Shown here: positions 44,919-55,800 of the stretch, piece by piece
Layout of the letters: each line of letters starts with the position of its first letter
Position numbering within the stretch: the stretch's first letter is position 1
Source of the DNA: Medicago truncatula
Taxonomy: Eukaryota; Streptophyta; Magnoliopsida; Fabales; Fabaceae
Direction: 5' to 3'
DNA: 64,000 nt
Assembly (NCBI RefSeq): GCF_003473485.1
Contig: NC_053043.1
Coordinates: forward strand, 20,338,001 to 20,402,000
Notes under the pieces: model-generated
Databases searched by the model: none
What the model was told of the DNA's origin: nothing
What the model saw: the letters and a program-made list of their open reading frames with translations, nothing else
Translations under genes and position numbers: made by a program

Positions 44919-45525
44919 GGGTGTGTTTGGTTACGAAGAGAAATTGTGAAAAGAGAAGTAGGTAAGAGAGAGTTTGAAAAGAGAGAAAAAGGTGAGAGAT
45001 TGAGTAGATTTGATGTAATGTTTGGTAGAAGAGAAAGATACGAGAGATAGAAGAGAGAGAATAATGTAATTGCTTTTAAAGGATAAAAATACCCTTAAAC
45101 ACAATAAACAGAAACTAAATAATTGTTTGGAGTAGAAAAACATAATTTATGTTCCCTTTTGTGAAAAAACATAATTTATATTACCTGTAATACATTTTTT
45201 TATCAACGTTAACTAAAATCTTCATTTGAATTAATTAAAAAAGGAATAATTTTTTTATTAAGTTATACACGGAAGTGTGATTAATTTTTTTATAGCATGT
45301 AAGAAAATAAGTTAATTTTTTAATACGGAAGTGTGGTTCATATTATTCTCTCGCCTATTTCTTCTCATGCATGAGAAGACTAAAAAATCAGTGGGTCCCA
45401 TAGATTTTAACTCTCTCTTCTCTCTTTCTCACCACAACCAAACAGGAGAAGAGTGGGACTTCTCTCCTATTTCTCTCTCTTCAACTTCTCTCTCTCCTTT
45501 TTCTCCTCTACCAAACACAATGTTA
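44916..45525. mobile_element. Tourist-like MITE (PIF/Harbinger type), TSD TTA
   Basis: The element is 44919-45522 (604 bp) with TTA on both sides. Ends are GGGTGTGTTTGGTTACGAAG and the complement of CTCTACCAAACACAATG. Purine-rich GAGAGAGA tracts follow each terminus. The ends resemble those of the PIF/Harbinger element at 55779-61247, which may be a relative of its source. Confidence 0.85.
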
Positions 45526-45769
45526 GAGACTACTCAATCTTCTTTTTTTAATGATAGCCAATGTGTTCCATTTTTTCCCAATAAATCTAACCCCCTTTGA
45601 TGTCTCCAACCCGTGGGGTGAATGTTAAATTTTTTGAAAAGAATAATAGTTATGGAAAATAATAATAATTGCAATTTCTTCTATATGTGGGTTTGTGAAA
45701 TATTGAAATAACACTGTTAACATTTTTACGGTTAAGGTCTCAGAAGCTTGATTTTAGGAAAGCTATTGA

Positions 45770-46850
45770 TTTGAACTCTGGCACGGTGGTGCACCACCGG
45801 CCTCCGTGCCGGAATTTGAAATCTCACCGGAGAAGAAGGTTGAGGGCGGCACATTTGTTGTTGTTCAAAGAGAAATGTTTTGTAGAATGTTTTTTTTTTT
45901 TAACACAACCAGGCTTTTATACTGCTGCTCCAGGATCCAAAACCGATGGATATTTTTAACTGAACCGACCTAGTTCGTTTTTTACTAAATCCAACTCTCC
46001 CGAGCCCAAACTTTATCTTTCCCTACTGTTTTACTGTTTAAACACCCCATACTGCTTGCTGCACCCCCTCCCTGTGCATTTCTTAATAACTCTTTAAATT
46101 ATGCATCTTTATTTTTTAACTTATATAATGCTTTAATTTTATTCCATGCATTTTAATTAGTGTTTTAATTTTCATATCATTCATTTTTTTTTACCTAGTT
46201 TATTCAATAATTTAGTCCATATCTCATGCATCTTAGGCCTTTCAAAAATCGTTACATGCATATTTGTTTCTTTTAATCTTGCTTGATTTAGCATATGTGC
46301 TTATTTTATGTGTTTGCATTTTTATTTTCGTTATTGCTTTATTATTTTAACTTGTTTAAATTTCATAATATTAGTGTGTATAATAGGAATTGATGTAATT
46401 TAGTTTATGCACTTTATTTTTTCTTGTCATTTATATTTTGTTGAAGGCTTTAATATGTATCTAGGTCCCTTGTAAATATCCATAAATGAGAAGTAGCACG
46501 GACACTATCACACTTTATTTATCGCTTTATGTCATGACTGTAATCGAAGATCGAAATGAAATAGAGACAAATTAAGTTAATTATTGGACTTTGAAATTTT
46601 CTTAAAAACAAACTATTAGTAATTTTAGGTTCATTACAAAAACTTGAGAATTTGCTTGGGATCCAATGTCCTTAGTAGATTTCTAGCTTTATTTTATTAT
46701 GTTACGTCGTTGCACTTAGTTTTCTTTAGCTTACGTTTAACTTAGAAAAATCATTTTCCAAAAAACATTCAAATAAACCAAAACACCAAAAATATTTTCT
46801 TAAGTATACCTTGGGTTTTAACCCAAAGGTTTCCCTCTTTCTTTTATTTC
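45770..46850 (+). mobile_element. Degenerate Ogre/Tat-like LTR fragment (tentative)
   Basis: The order of landmarks resembles the intact Ogre LTR: a GC-rich hairpin (45780-45810), an AACTGAACCGACC stretch, a CCTGTGCATTTCTTAATAAC region, AT-rich U5-like sequence, and an AGTAGCACGGACACTATCAC block comparable to the Ogre GGACACTATGACGC region. No ends, PBS or target duplication could be identified. Confidence 0.45.
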
Positions 46851-46989
46851 TTAATCAAATTTTAAAATGCCTTAATTTGTACTTAGACTTAGGCTATGCC
46901 CGGTACTTTTATGCCCTTCTTCAGGAATTTGCTCTGGCGAAATGTTTATTGTTCATCGTTAACTTCGATAGCAACCTTACTCCAACCAC

Positions 46990-47320
46990 CGCTTTTCCAA
47001 ACTCAACTCCGATGGCCTCCAAAACATTTCAACATCCTTGGAAATTCCTTCTGGATGATGATGAACCTAAGATCGTCCAAAAACAACCTCCAAAGGTTGT
47101 ACCTAGCTCTCCATGACATGGGTGTTGTCCCAACCGTAGGACCAGACCCACATGAGTCCTTTGTTTCCCCCTGTTGCTGATCCTGCTGATGTTGCTGATC
47201 AGGGAGTAGGAGGTGGCCATGCACCTGAGGAGGAGGATCCGGAGGAGGACCCAGAGGAGTACCTTGAGGAGGGAGAGTTCATTGGGGGAAACCCTAATGG
47301 AAATGTTTAATTAGATATGA
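46990..47320 (+). pseudogene. Unassigned coding-like fragment with acidic tail
   Basis: Frames give MASKTFQHPWKFLLDDDEPK and, after a frame change, GVGGGHAPEEEDPEEDPEEY followed by LEEGEFIGGNPNGNV and a stop. The acidic Pro-Glu repeat looks like a retroelement polyprotein tail, but I do not recognise the family. Confidence 0.35.
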
Positions 47321-47329
47321 CTTCCTGTG

Positions 47330-47851
47330 TGCGAGAAAGAGTTTAAGAGTGCTAACTAATTTGTTGTGTACTTAATGTCTCTTAAAACTCTATATTATGG
47401 ATGGTAGCTAGTCTTGGTGACATAGTAGAATGACGTAGTATGACTGATACATTATGACTCTAGCTAGATGGCATTTATATTTCGTTAATATTAAGTCTCA
47501 TGAAGAATTATTGATCATTGTAAAATATTCACTATGATGACTTTAGCATTATGAGCCGCAGGCTTAGACCGAATGATATATATATATATATATATATTAT
47601 GACTTAAATGTGTATTATTTATGTTTCAAAATTTTTGTTGTGTAGAAGTTCCTTTAAAAGAAACATACGATAAAAAAAAAAAAGAACGTTGAGAAAGGGA
47701 AAAATAATAATAATTGAGACCAGGATAGAAATAATATTATGATTTTGACGCGCCCTACTTTGACGCAGCCGAATTATATTTATTTACATTTTTGCGCTTA
47801 TCATTATATGTGACGCGCCCTATAAAGTGAGATAAAAATAGGGGTGTTACA
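47330..47851 (+). mobile_element. Ty3-type LTR, 3' part
   Basis: It ends GGGGTGTTACA at 47851, beside a tRNA-iMet-type PBS (TGGTATCAGAGC, 47856-47867). TTTGACGCGCCCTA-like segments repeat near 47747 and 47811, and a short TA run is at 47578-47600. The left end was not located. Confidence 0.7.
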
Positions 47852-47991
47852 TTAGTGGTATCAGAGCAGGTCGATTCATTTGAGATAGTTAGAGAATGTC
47901 TGAATTATTGCGTTTGTGTGTACTAACTTTGTGTAGATTATTCTATTATTTAATAATTGGGTTCTAACCAATTATAAATTTTAGGAACCCA

Positions 47992-48351
47992 ATGACTCGT
48001 AGAAATAATCATATAGAAGCGGAAAATGGAGAAGCAAGCAATACCGAAGGAGGTATGGAAAGGGCTATTCAAGCTATGGCAGAAATGGCAGCAAGTATTG
48101 CAGAACAAACTGCTGCTAAAGCTGAAAGGGATATTCGTAAACAACAAAGGGAAGAACGAAATGCTGAAAATAAAGGACTGGTAGACTTCAGACCGCATGA
48201 TCCTCCACAATTTCTTGGAGAAACAGAACCAGAGAAAGCTGACTTATGGCTCCAAGAGATAGAAAAGATATTCGCTGTGTTGAGGTGTCTTGACGAAGTA
48301 AAGGTAACATATGCATCTTACTTACTATTGGGAGATGCCGAATACCGGTGG
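47992..48351 (+). pseudogene. Ty3-type gag, N-terminal fragment
   Basis: The frame starts MTRRNNHIEAENGEAS, has an Ala/Glu-rich helix (AIQAMAEMAASIAEQTAAKA), then the gag core start FRPHDPPQFLGETEPEKAD, LWLQEIEKIF and YASYLLLGDAEYRW. At about 48350 it passes without a stop into the last codons of serpin exon 1 (see next entry). The LTR-PBS-gag order upstream is normal for the plus strand; everything after the N-terminal third of gag is missing. Confidence 0.85.
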
Positions 48352-49714
48352 AAAGCAACGCCGGCTTCACTTGATTTTCTAACCAAGGTGTGCATTTCCT
48401 CTAGTGCCTTTTATGTGATTTGATTTACTTAGTTGCTTCGTGTGTAAACTCTTTTGATGCAAAGCAGGATCTATTATAATAATTTGATTTAATTATCGGA
48501 AGAAAAAAAAACGAGCAATACCATTATTCTAAGCAAACCCTAAAATATTTTGGCTATATGATAATATACCAATACTAATTCTAAAGACCAAGTATAGCTT
48601 AAAAAGATAGGTTCATAGTTATAATGTTTTGCATTTATTTGAATTGAAAGTTGTATTGTATATTTAAAGGTATGAATTGGTTTATATTCTGATAGTGTAG
48701 CTTCATGACTTCGGTGAATACAAATTCTAAAACAATCAAAGAAATTCCAAGTATGTAACGAGCCTTTTTTATTCAGATCATGTCTCTTCAAATTTTATTG
48801 AGCATCAATAAACTTCTATGAAAATAATTGACGAATACAACTTTCCTCTTCTAACAGTTTTCGAGCATCCGACTAATTTAGCAACATATTTGCATAGCTG
48901 ATTATTGTATTTGATGCGGTTTTGAAGGTTGTTGAAGTGACAAAAAAAGTGAATTTATGGTCTGAAAAAGAGACAATTGGCCTTATTAAAGAACTTCTTC
49001 CTCGAGGACCAGTTGATAGATCAGCCAGCGTCATCTTTGCTAATGCATTGTACTTTATAGGAGCATGGAATGAGAAGTTCGACCTTTCCAAAACAGAACT
49101 GTGATTTTCATCTTTTGAATGGAAACTCAGTCAAGGTTCCTTTCATGGTAAGCAAGAAGATGCAGTTTATTGAAGCTTATGACGGTTCTAAAGTTCTTCG
49201 TCTTCCTTATAAAAAAGGTCAAGATACGCGTCAATTCTCTATGTATATTTTTTTGCCAAACGCAAAAGATGGACTGCCAGCTTTAGTTGAGAAGATGACT
49301 TCTAAATATGAATTACTACACGAAAAGCTTAGTCTTTATGATCAATTGAAACAAGTGAAAGTAGGTGAATTTAAAATTCCAAGATTCAATGTTTCATTTG
49401 GGCTTGAAACTAGTGATACCCTAAAGGAGTTAGGAGTGACTTTACCATTCTTTCCTGGAGGTTTGAAAAAAATGGTGGATTCTATCGCGGGTCAAAGCCT
49501 TTTTGTTTCTCGCATATTTCACAAGTCTTTCATCAGAGGAAACGAAGAAGGTACCGAAGTTGCTACAGCTAGTGCTGAAAGGTTGAGCAAGGGTTGTTCA
49601 TTTTCGCCGCCACTAAACTTTGAAGTTAACCACCCCTTCTTATTTCTAATTAGGGAAGATTTGACGGGAACAATCCTCTTTGTCGGGCAAGTGCTCAATC
49701 CTCTTGATGAGTGA
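48352..49714 (+). pseudogene. Serpin pseudogene, exon 1 remnant plus exon 2
   Basis: KATPASLDFLTK (48352-48387) matches the end of plant serpin exon 1. It is followed by an intron (48388-48927, GTGTGC to GAAG) and exon 2 starting VVEVTKKVNLWSEKETIGLI. Exon 2 includes FANALYFIGAWNEKFD, a one-base frameshift near 49100, then DFHLLNGNSVKVPFM, VKVGEFKIPRFNVSFG, the hinge NEEGTEVATASA and the C-terminal HPFLFLIREDLTGTILFVGQ, ending at TGA 49714. Serpins inhibit proteases by a reactive loop; the hinge is near the inhibitory pattern, but the loop after it is unusually short. The first half of the protein is missing and replaced by the gag fragment, so this is broken. Confidence 0.9.
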
Positions 49715-50990
49715 TCTAAGCGATCACCAATAGTAAAATAAGAAACTCTAATTTGCGCATCTTTATTGTAATTTTATAGCTTTTTCTATTCTATCAATTT
49801 TTTCCTTTCAATTTTTAATTATTTTACGAGATCAAAGTGATTGTCACTTCTCCTGTCTAAGTTCGACAGAGAGTTAGATTTGTCTCGATTGTTTCTCTTT
49901 TTCTGAGTTAGACATCATTTTTACTTTTACAAAACCATTTCTGAAATCCAACAAATATGGCAATGGTAAGATAAACGTAAATGAAAAAATGCAAGAAAAA
50001 ACCTAATAACGCTTTAATGATATGGTAGAAAAAACTCTTTTTATTTAACTAATGCATTAAGTTTGAATCCACCCGTATTAATGTGGTAGTGTTAAAAATC
50101 TTAAGATAGAGATTTATCATCCATTACACATATCTTACTTAAAGGATAAGTTTATACAACTGCAAGTAGATAATATTTAGTTTGAGTAAAATAAAAATAT
50201 AAGTGAACCGGTCTTAGATTCGAATTCAACTTTAGAAATACGACAATGCTAAATTTACCAGACAAAAGGTTTTATCATCCATCGTGGTTTTACCCGACTC
50301 AAATAAATCCATTGTGATAATATTTGATTAAAAATAAAATGGGTAACAGTCATTTTGGTCTCTAAATGTCTAACGAGTAGTCACAATAGTCACTCAATGC
50401 ATCAAAATTGCAAAAATAGTTCCTGGTTGTACACTTTGTTAGTCAAAATAGTCTTTAACGCTAAAGTAATCCATAATACTCGCAATAAATCTTTTCATAA
50501 GGTCTCAAATGACAATACTGGGTACTGATAAAGACTAATATGCCAATAAGTAAACATATTGAAAGGTTCTTGACTAGATACATACATTATTCAATGTATC
50601 TAAAAAGTCAACTTTCTCTTATAAATAGAACCGGAGGGAGTACCAAATTATCATTTATTGTATGTTTATTAAATTTGACTTTTTATATTTCAAAACAAGT
50701 TTGCAGTATTAATTAAGGGTATGTTTAAAAAAAAAAATTATCTACTAATTTGAAAAGAGATCTATATTTAGAAATAAATTTTTAGTCATAAGAGTTAATA
50801 CTCTAGAATAGTCAAACTCTTTCAATGCAATAAATTACATTTTTGATTTTTGATTTTTGATTTAAATGAACTTTGACTTTTTCCCTAATTTAGGAATCTA
50901 ATATAGTCAACATATAACATTAAATTTAATTGTCTTAAATGCTTAAATTATATTTTTCCTTTTTTATTTATCATTCAAAATGAACATGTT
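49715..50990. other. AT-rich intergenic DNA with MITE relics
   Basis: No gene is seen. AACCGGAGGGAGTA at about 50626 looks like one end of a Stowaway MITE. 50670-50790 resembles the inner part of the MITE at 51997-52276. 50900-50985 resembles the Neprosin upstream motif region. Confidence 0.45.
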
Positions 50991-50999
50991 CAAGATGTA

Positions 51000-51821
51000 C
51001 TCCACTTTAAAAGTATAGTTAGTGGGAAAAAAACTTGAATTCGTAATATCTGATAAATATAAAAAAGCAAAAGACAATATAAATATTCGTTACTACCACT
51101 TTAAAGGTATCTCTGATAAATATAAAAAACAAACACAAGATAAATATTCATCATTGATAAATACTATAAAAAAAAAAAAAAAATTGTTCCTTACGTATAA
51201 AAAATGGAACAAATACTTGTGGTTTTTGACAAGGTTTTTGGCATTGATAAATATATATAAAAAAATAGGACAAACATTTGATAATAATCAACACATGATT
51301 TATATTTTTCATGATAAATATAAAAGAAGTATAAATATTTATCATTGACACATAAAAAAATTATGGGTCGTCAATTCGTCAAAAAAAAATTATGGTTCAA
51401 ATATTTGTGACTGATAATTATGAGAAAAAAAAATTCGATGAAAATATTAGTTATTGGTACATAAAAAACATGGAAGGAAAATTTGGCATTGGTAATTTAA
51501 ATCTTCAAAAATAGGGACAAATATTTGTATTTATATATAAAAAAATTAGAAAAAAAATTCGTTGATAAATATAAAAGTAATGGAAATATATTTTTCACTT
51601 ATACATAAAAACACAAGACATATATTTATAACTAATAAACATAAAATAAAATGTGAGACACATTTGTTATCGTGTCATAAAAAAAACAGACAACAATGAA
51701 AAAACATGAAACAAATAATTTTTGTTGATAAATAAAAAATTAAAATAAAATAAAGTTTTTATTTAGAGATTAACAAACAGTATCATGTCACCCGTGTGCA
51801 TGACACGGGTTAACACACTGG
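51000..51821 (+). mobile_element. Probable Helitron, 3' end identified
   Basis: The end shows a hairpin ACCCGTG (51790-51796), loop TGCATGA, CACGGGT (51804-51810), 11 bases, then CTGG and a host T at 51822, the CTRR-T rule of Helitrons. Upstream, many TGATAAATATAAAAA-like units recur from about 51047, as in non-autonomous Helitrons. The 5' TC end was not fixed, so the start is approximate. Confidence 0.6.
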
Positions 51822-51994
51822 TTTTATATTATACCAGGTTTTTAAACACTTTTGTGGTCGAATGTGTCGAAGTCAATACACAAGATTCAATAACAGTCAA
51901 TCTTTATCAATGGATTTAATTGTTTTAAATGTATTAAAATATTTTTTTTGTCTTTTTCATTTGTCATTCAAAACCTATACTTTTTCTCTCTTAT

Positions 51995-52278
51995 TACTCC
52001 CTCCGTCCCTATATATAACCCTCTGCTTTTTTCACATTTCTTAAGAAAAATTGTTAGTGTAGTTAATGTGTCTATTTTATGTGTTAATATTACTAAATTG
52101 TCCTTTGTTTGTATGTGTATAAATTTGACTTTTTGTATTTCAAGACAAATTAGTAGGATTAATTAGGGGTATGTTTAGGAAAATAATAATAAATGCATCT
52201 AGTAATTTGAAAAGGAGTTTACATTTAGGGACAAAAATAAAATCAAATGGGTGCTTACATATAGGGACGGAGGGAGTA
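51995..52278. mobile_element. Stowaway MITE in the upstream region of Neprosin copy 2
   Basis: The element is 51997-52276 (280 bp) with ends CTCCCTCCGTCCCTATAT and ATATAGGGACGGAGGGAG, flanked by TA. The aligned place upstream of copy 1 (about 38600, CTCTCTTATTAATTATC) lacks it, giving a natural empty site. Confidence 0.93.
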
Positions 52279-52400
52279 ATTATTAAGACTCTGAAACAAC
52301 AGTCAATAACTATCATTGAATTTAATTCTCTTAAATGCATTAAATTGTTTTTTGTATGTTTCATTTATCATTCAAAAATGAATTTAATTGTCATTGTTTT

Positions 52401-52610
52401 CTTCATCTGTTTCAAAATGAACGTCATTAGAAGAAATGAAATAACTATTTTACCAAATTAAGTTAAAGCAATGTTTTGGAAATAGTGGACATAATATTAA
52501 TTGGCGGGTACAATTAGAAAGAAATAGTTAGTAGCTCATTGAAAATTAAGTGACATTCATTTCGAAACAATATTTTTTACAAAAGCGACATTCATTTTGA
52601 AACGAGGAAG
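52401..52610. mobile_element. Degenerate Stowaway-like MITE (copy of 38731-38950)
   Basis: CTTCATCTGTTTCAAAATGA at the left and GACATTCATTTTGAAACGAG at the right match the element upstream of copy 1 in sequence and position, so it was present before the duplication. Confidence 0.8.
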
Positions 52611-52797
52611 TAATATTTTTTCCTTCCCAAGTTCATTTAGAAAACTGAACGTAGACTTTTGTCTCCTTTTAATTTTATGAGTTATATAGCGGTCAAACTC
52701 TGCCAATGTATTAATTGTCTTAAATGCAATAATCATGTGTACAATAGAAGTTAAGAAGTGGGTCATATCCTTAAAAGTAACATCTTTCATTATGTAG

Positions 52798-52805
52798 TAT
52801 AAATA
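52798..52805 (+). promoter_or_regulatory. TATA box, Neprosin copy 2
   Basis: TATAAATA lies 68-75 bp before the ATG at 52873, aligned with TATATATA of copy 1. The copy 2 box is closer to the plant consensus. Confidence 0.6.
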
Positions 52806-52872
52806 CATGTACAAGTATTGAGATGCCTTGAAAAAAGTATTACATGTCCTTGAAAGTAACATTTAAAATTGT

Positions 52873-55800
52873 ATGGATCTAATTCTCTTTCTAGTTCTTA
52901 GTTTGTGCATAACATGTTGCAAAGTTGAGGCAAGAAGAGAATTTTTACAAGATGAGCAAAATAATTTTACTCTATCATATAGCCTCAAGGTATTTTTTAT
53001 TTATTATTATTTGTTGTCCAACATTAGTTTGATTTATACATGATGTAGTTGATCGTAATTTTGGTTAACGAATTCAGGATTTTATGGCCGATAAATTTGA
53101 ATGTGTTAATATCTACAAGCAACCTGCTCTACAACACCCTTTACTAAAAAAGCACAAAATTCAGGTATAATAATTGAAAAGTTTATAATATTAATTATCT
53201 TACTTATTGTCAAAAAAATAAAAAAATTATCTTACTTTATTGCTTTGTGAAAACTAGTTGTTATTTGATGAAAATGAAGAGAATGATATATAATCGTAAC
53301 TAACATATATATATTTCAAGATTTGTAACTTTAAATTTTCATTAAAAATTACTTTATTTTTTGTAAAGAATTTCAACATCAACTATAATTCATTTTAAAT
53401 AATTTTTATTTTATTCCCTCTTCATTGCAACATATGTAGCTTCTCCCAACTTTTGCAAAGAACATAGTGCGAAGTAGACCATCATATGGTAAAACAATCA
53501 ATGATTGTCCATTGGAAAAAGTGCCTATTTACAACAGGAGAAGAAGACATCAGATTATTACCAATTCATCTTCAAAATTACAAATTGATGATTTTCAAAG
53601 GCATTCTAAAAGTTCCCCTGGCTATCATGTAAGTGGATAATTTTAATCAATACATTAATTTTACATGAAATTTAAAACATTATGTATTTACCAATATTAG
53701 GAAAAAAGGACCAACAAAATTAATTCCGCACCAAGACAGAGCACAAAACAAAGTCGTACTCTGATGACGGAATCAAAAAAGAAAATATATATTTAAAAAC
53801 CTCTTATTGAAATAAAAGAAGAGAAAAAGTGATGCAAAATGGGTTATTATGGGGCCAACCAGGTATATGGTTTAAAACCTCATCCCCGCCCCTTTTCATG
53901 GTGAGCCAGAGGGTTATTGTTTTTTTTTTCTTCGTTAAATCTTTGTTAAACGTATTAATTAAGGGAAATGCTAACTAGTGCCCCCGTGACACTGGTTAAG
54001 GAAAAAGGAAATTATATGGCAAAATTACACAATTAGTCCCTTAATTTTATTTTAGGTAACATTTTCGTCCTTTATCTTTTTTTTGTCACGATTTAGTCCT
54101 TTATGTTATAAAATAACAACATAGTTATCCTTTTTTATGAAAAAAATAATCAAAAACTCCAAAAAAAAAATCATCAAACTCATAGGCAAACGTAAATCTT
54201 CATCATACAAGCCTAGAAAATCAAATTTCTTTGAAAAAAATCTCATAAAAAATGATAAGATATTGTCATTTTATAACATAAAGGACTAAATCGTGACAAA
54301 AAAAAAATAAAGGACGAAAGTGTTACCTAAAATAAAGTTAAAGGACTAATTGTGTAATTTTGCCAAATTATATTGTAGTTATTGCATTGAAAACTGTGTA
54401 ATTAATACTAAAAAAAAAGTCAAAAGTGTTATCTTTTATGATAATAATTTCCTTTTTTGGCAAACTTAATCAGTGCCCCGGAGGCACCGATTTGCATGAC
54501 CCATTAAAAAATTAACACAAACTATGTGAAAAGTGTAAAAATAAATACAATTAATGAAGCTAATATATATATATATTGTGCTCGTGATTTTCGGATATCA
54601 AACCATTAATTGATCTGAATCGTCAATCTTTGAACTCTCAATTTTTATTCGTGGGAAGGGAAAAAATGAGTAAAAACCCTTATCGAGACTTTGGATTCGG
54701 GGGTTGGTTACGCGAAGGAAATGTGCTAGCACCCTAAGCGTCTACGGTATTCCATAGGAACCTCTTACCTAATTTATCTTGTGCTAAATTCATTGGTTAT
54801 TTGAAAATTATTACCTAAAAAATCTAAGTGAAAGAATGGGAGGAGAAGAAGTATGTTTTTGGTCATTTTTATTTGATTTGGAAGGATAAAAATCCTATGC
54901 CTACATACCCTTAAAGAAAAGGGATCAAAACCAATGTAGTTCACCTAAAAAGTTTCTTTTTGGTGGGTTAGGTTGATTTTAAGATTTTTTAAAAATGGGT
55001 TTTTAGAAGAGAAAGAGGCCTCAAGGCATGAGATAAAATAAGGTGAGGTTGGTCAAATTTTAATTACAAGAAAATCAAGTCTATTATGAATATTAATTCA
55101 ATTAAGCATTTGATTAAGAAAATAAAAGGAAAAAGGGACACTTGGGTTACCAGCCAAGGTTTATTAAGAAAATATTTTTGGAGTTTTGCATATTTGATTT
55201 TTTTGGTAAAATGATTTTTTTCTAAACTAAACGGGATACTAGCGTAATGGCGTAAAACAATAAAAATAAGCGTAAAGCGGTAAATAAAGTGGGATAGTGT
55301 CGGTGCATGTGTCGGTGCTTGTGTTACCTACATTATTACATCAACTCCTAGATACATTCTATGGTCTCAAGAGAAATATAATAGCAAGAAATAAAAAGTG
55401 CACAAATTAAATTACATCAATTCCTAAATACACACTAAAAATAATACCCAAGAAATAAAATGACAAAAAAAAAAAATAGGCATGAGATGATTCAAATATA
55501 CTACAATAATAATGACAAAACAGTAAATAAACAATTAACACAAAGCAAAACATATTTTTTTGTAATTTTTAGAGAGATTTTCAAAAGTGAAAGAGGTGCA
55601 GAAAGTAAAACAGGGGTATAATTAACGAAGTTGGGCTTAAGCAGACACACCGGACCGGTTCGGATTACTGGACCGTGGGCGGGTCGGTTAGACCCGCCCG
55701 GTTCGGATTGATATATATAGGGTGTAAGACCCATTTCTTTCATTTTCTCCAATCATTTCTCTCGCTTCACTTCTCTAACACTCTGTTTGGTTGGAGAGAA

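Noticed and set aside
45331..45600. 89-codon frame ending the Tourist-like MITE
   Set aside because: It reads through the purine/pyrimidine-rich terminal repeat and has no protein signature.
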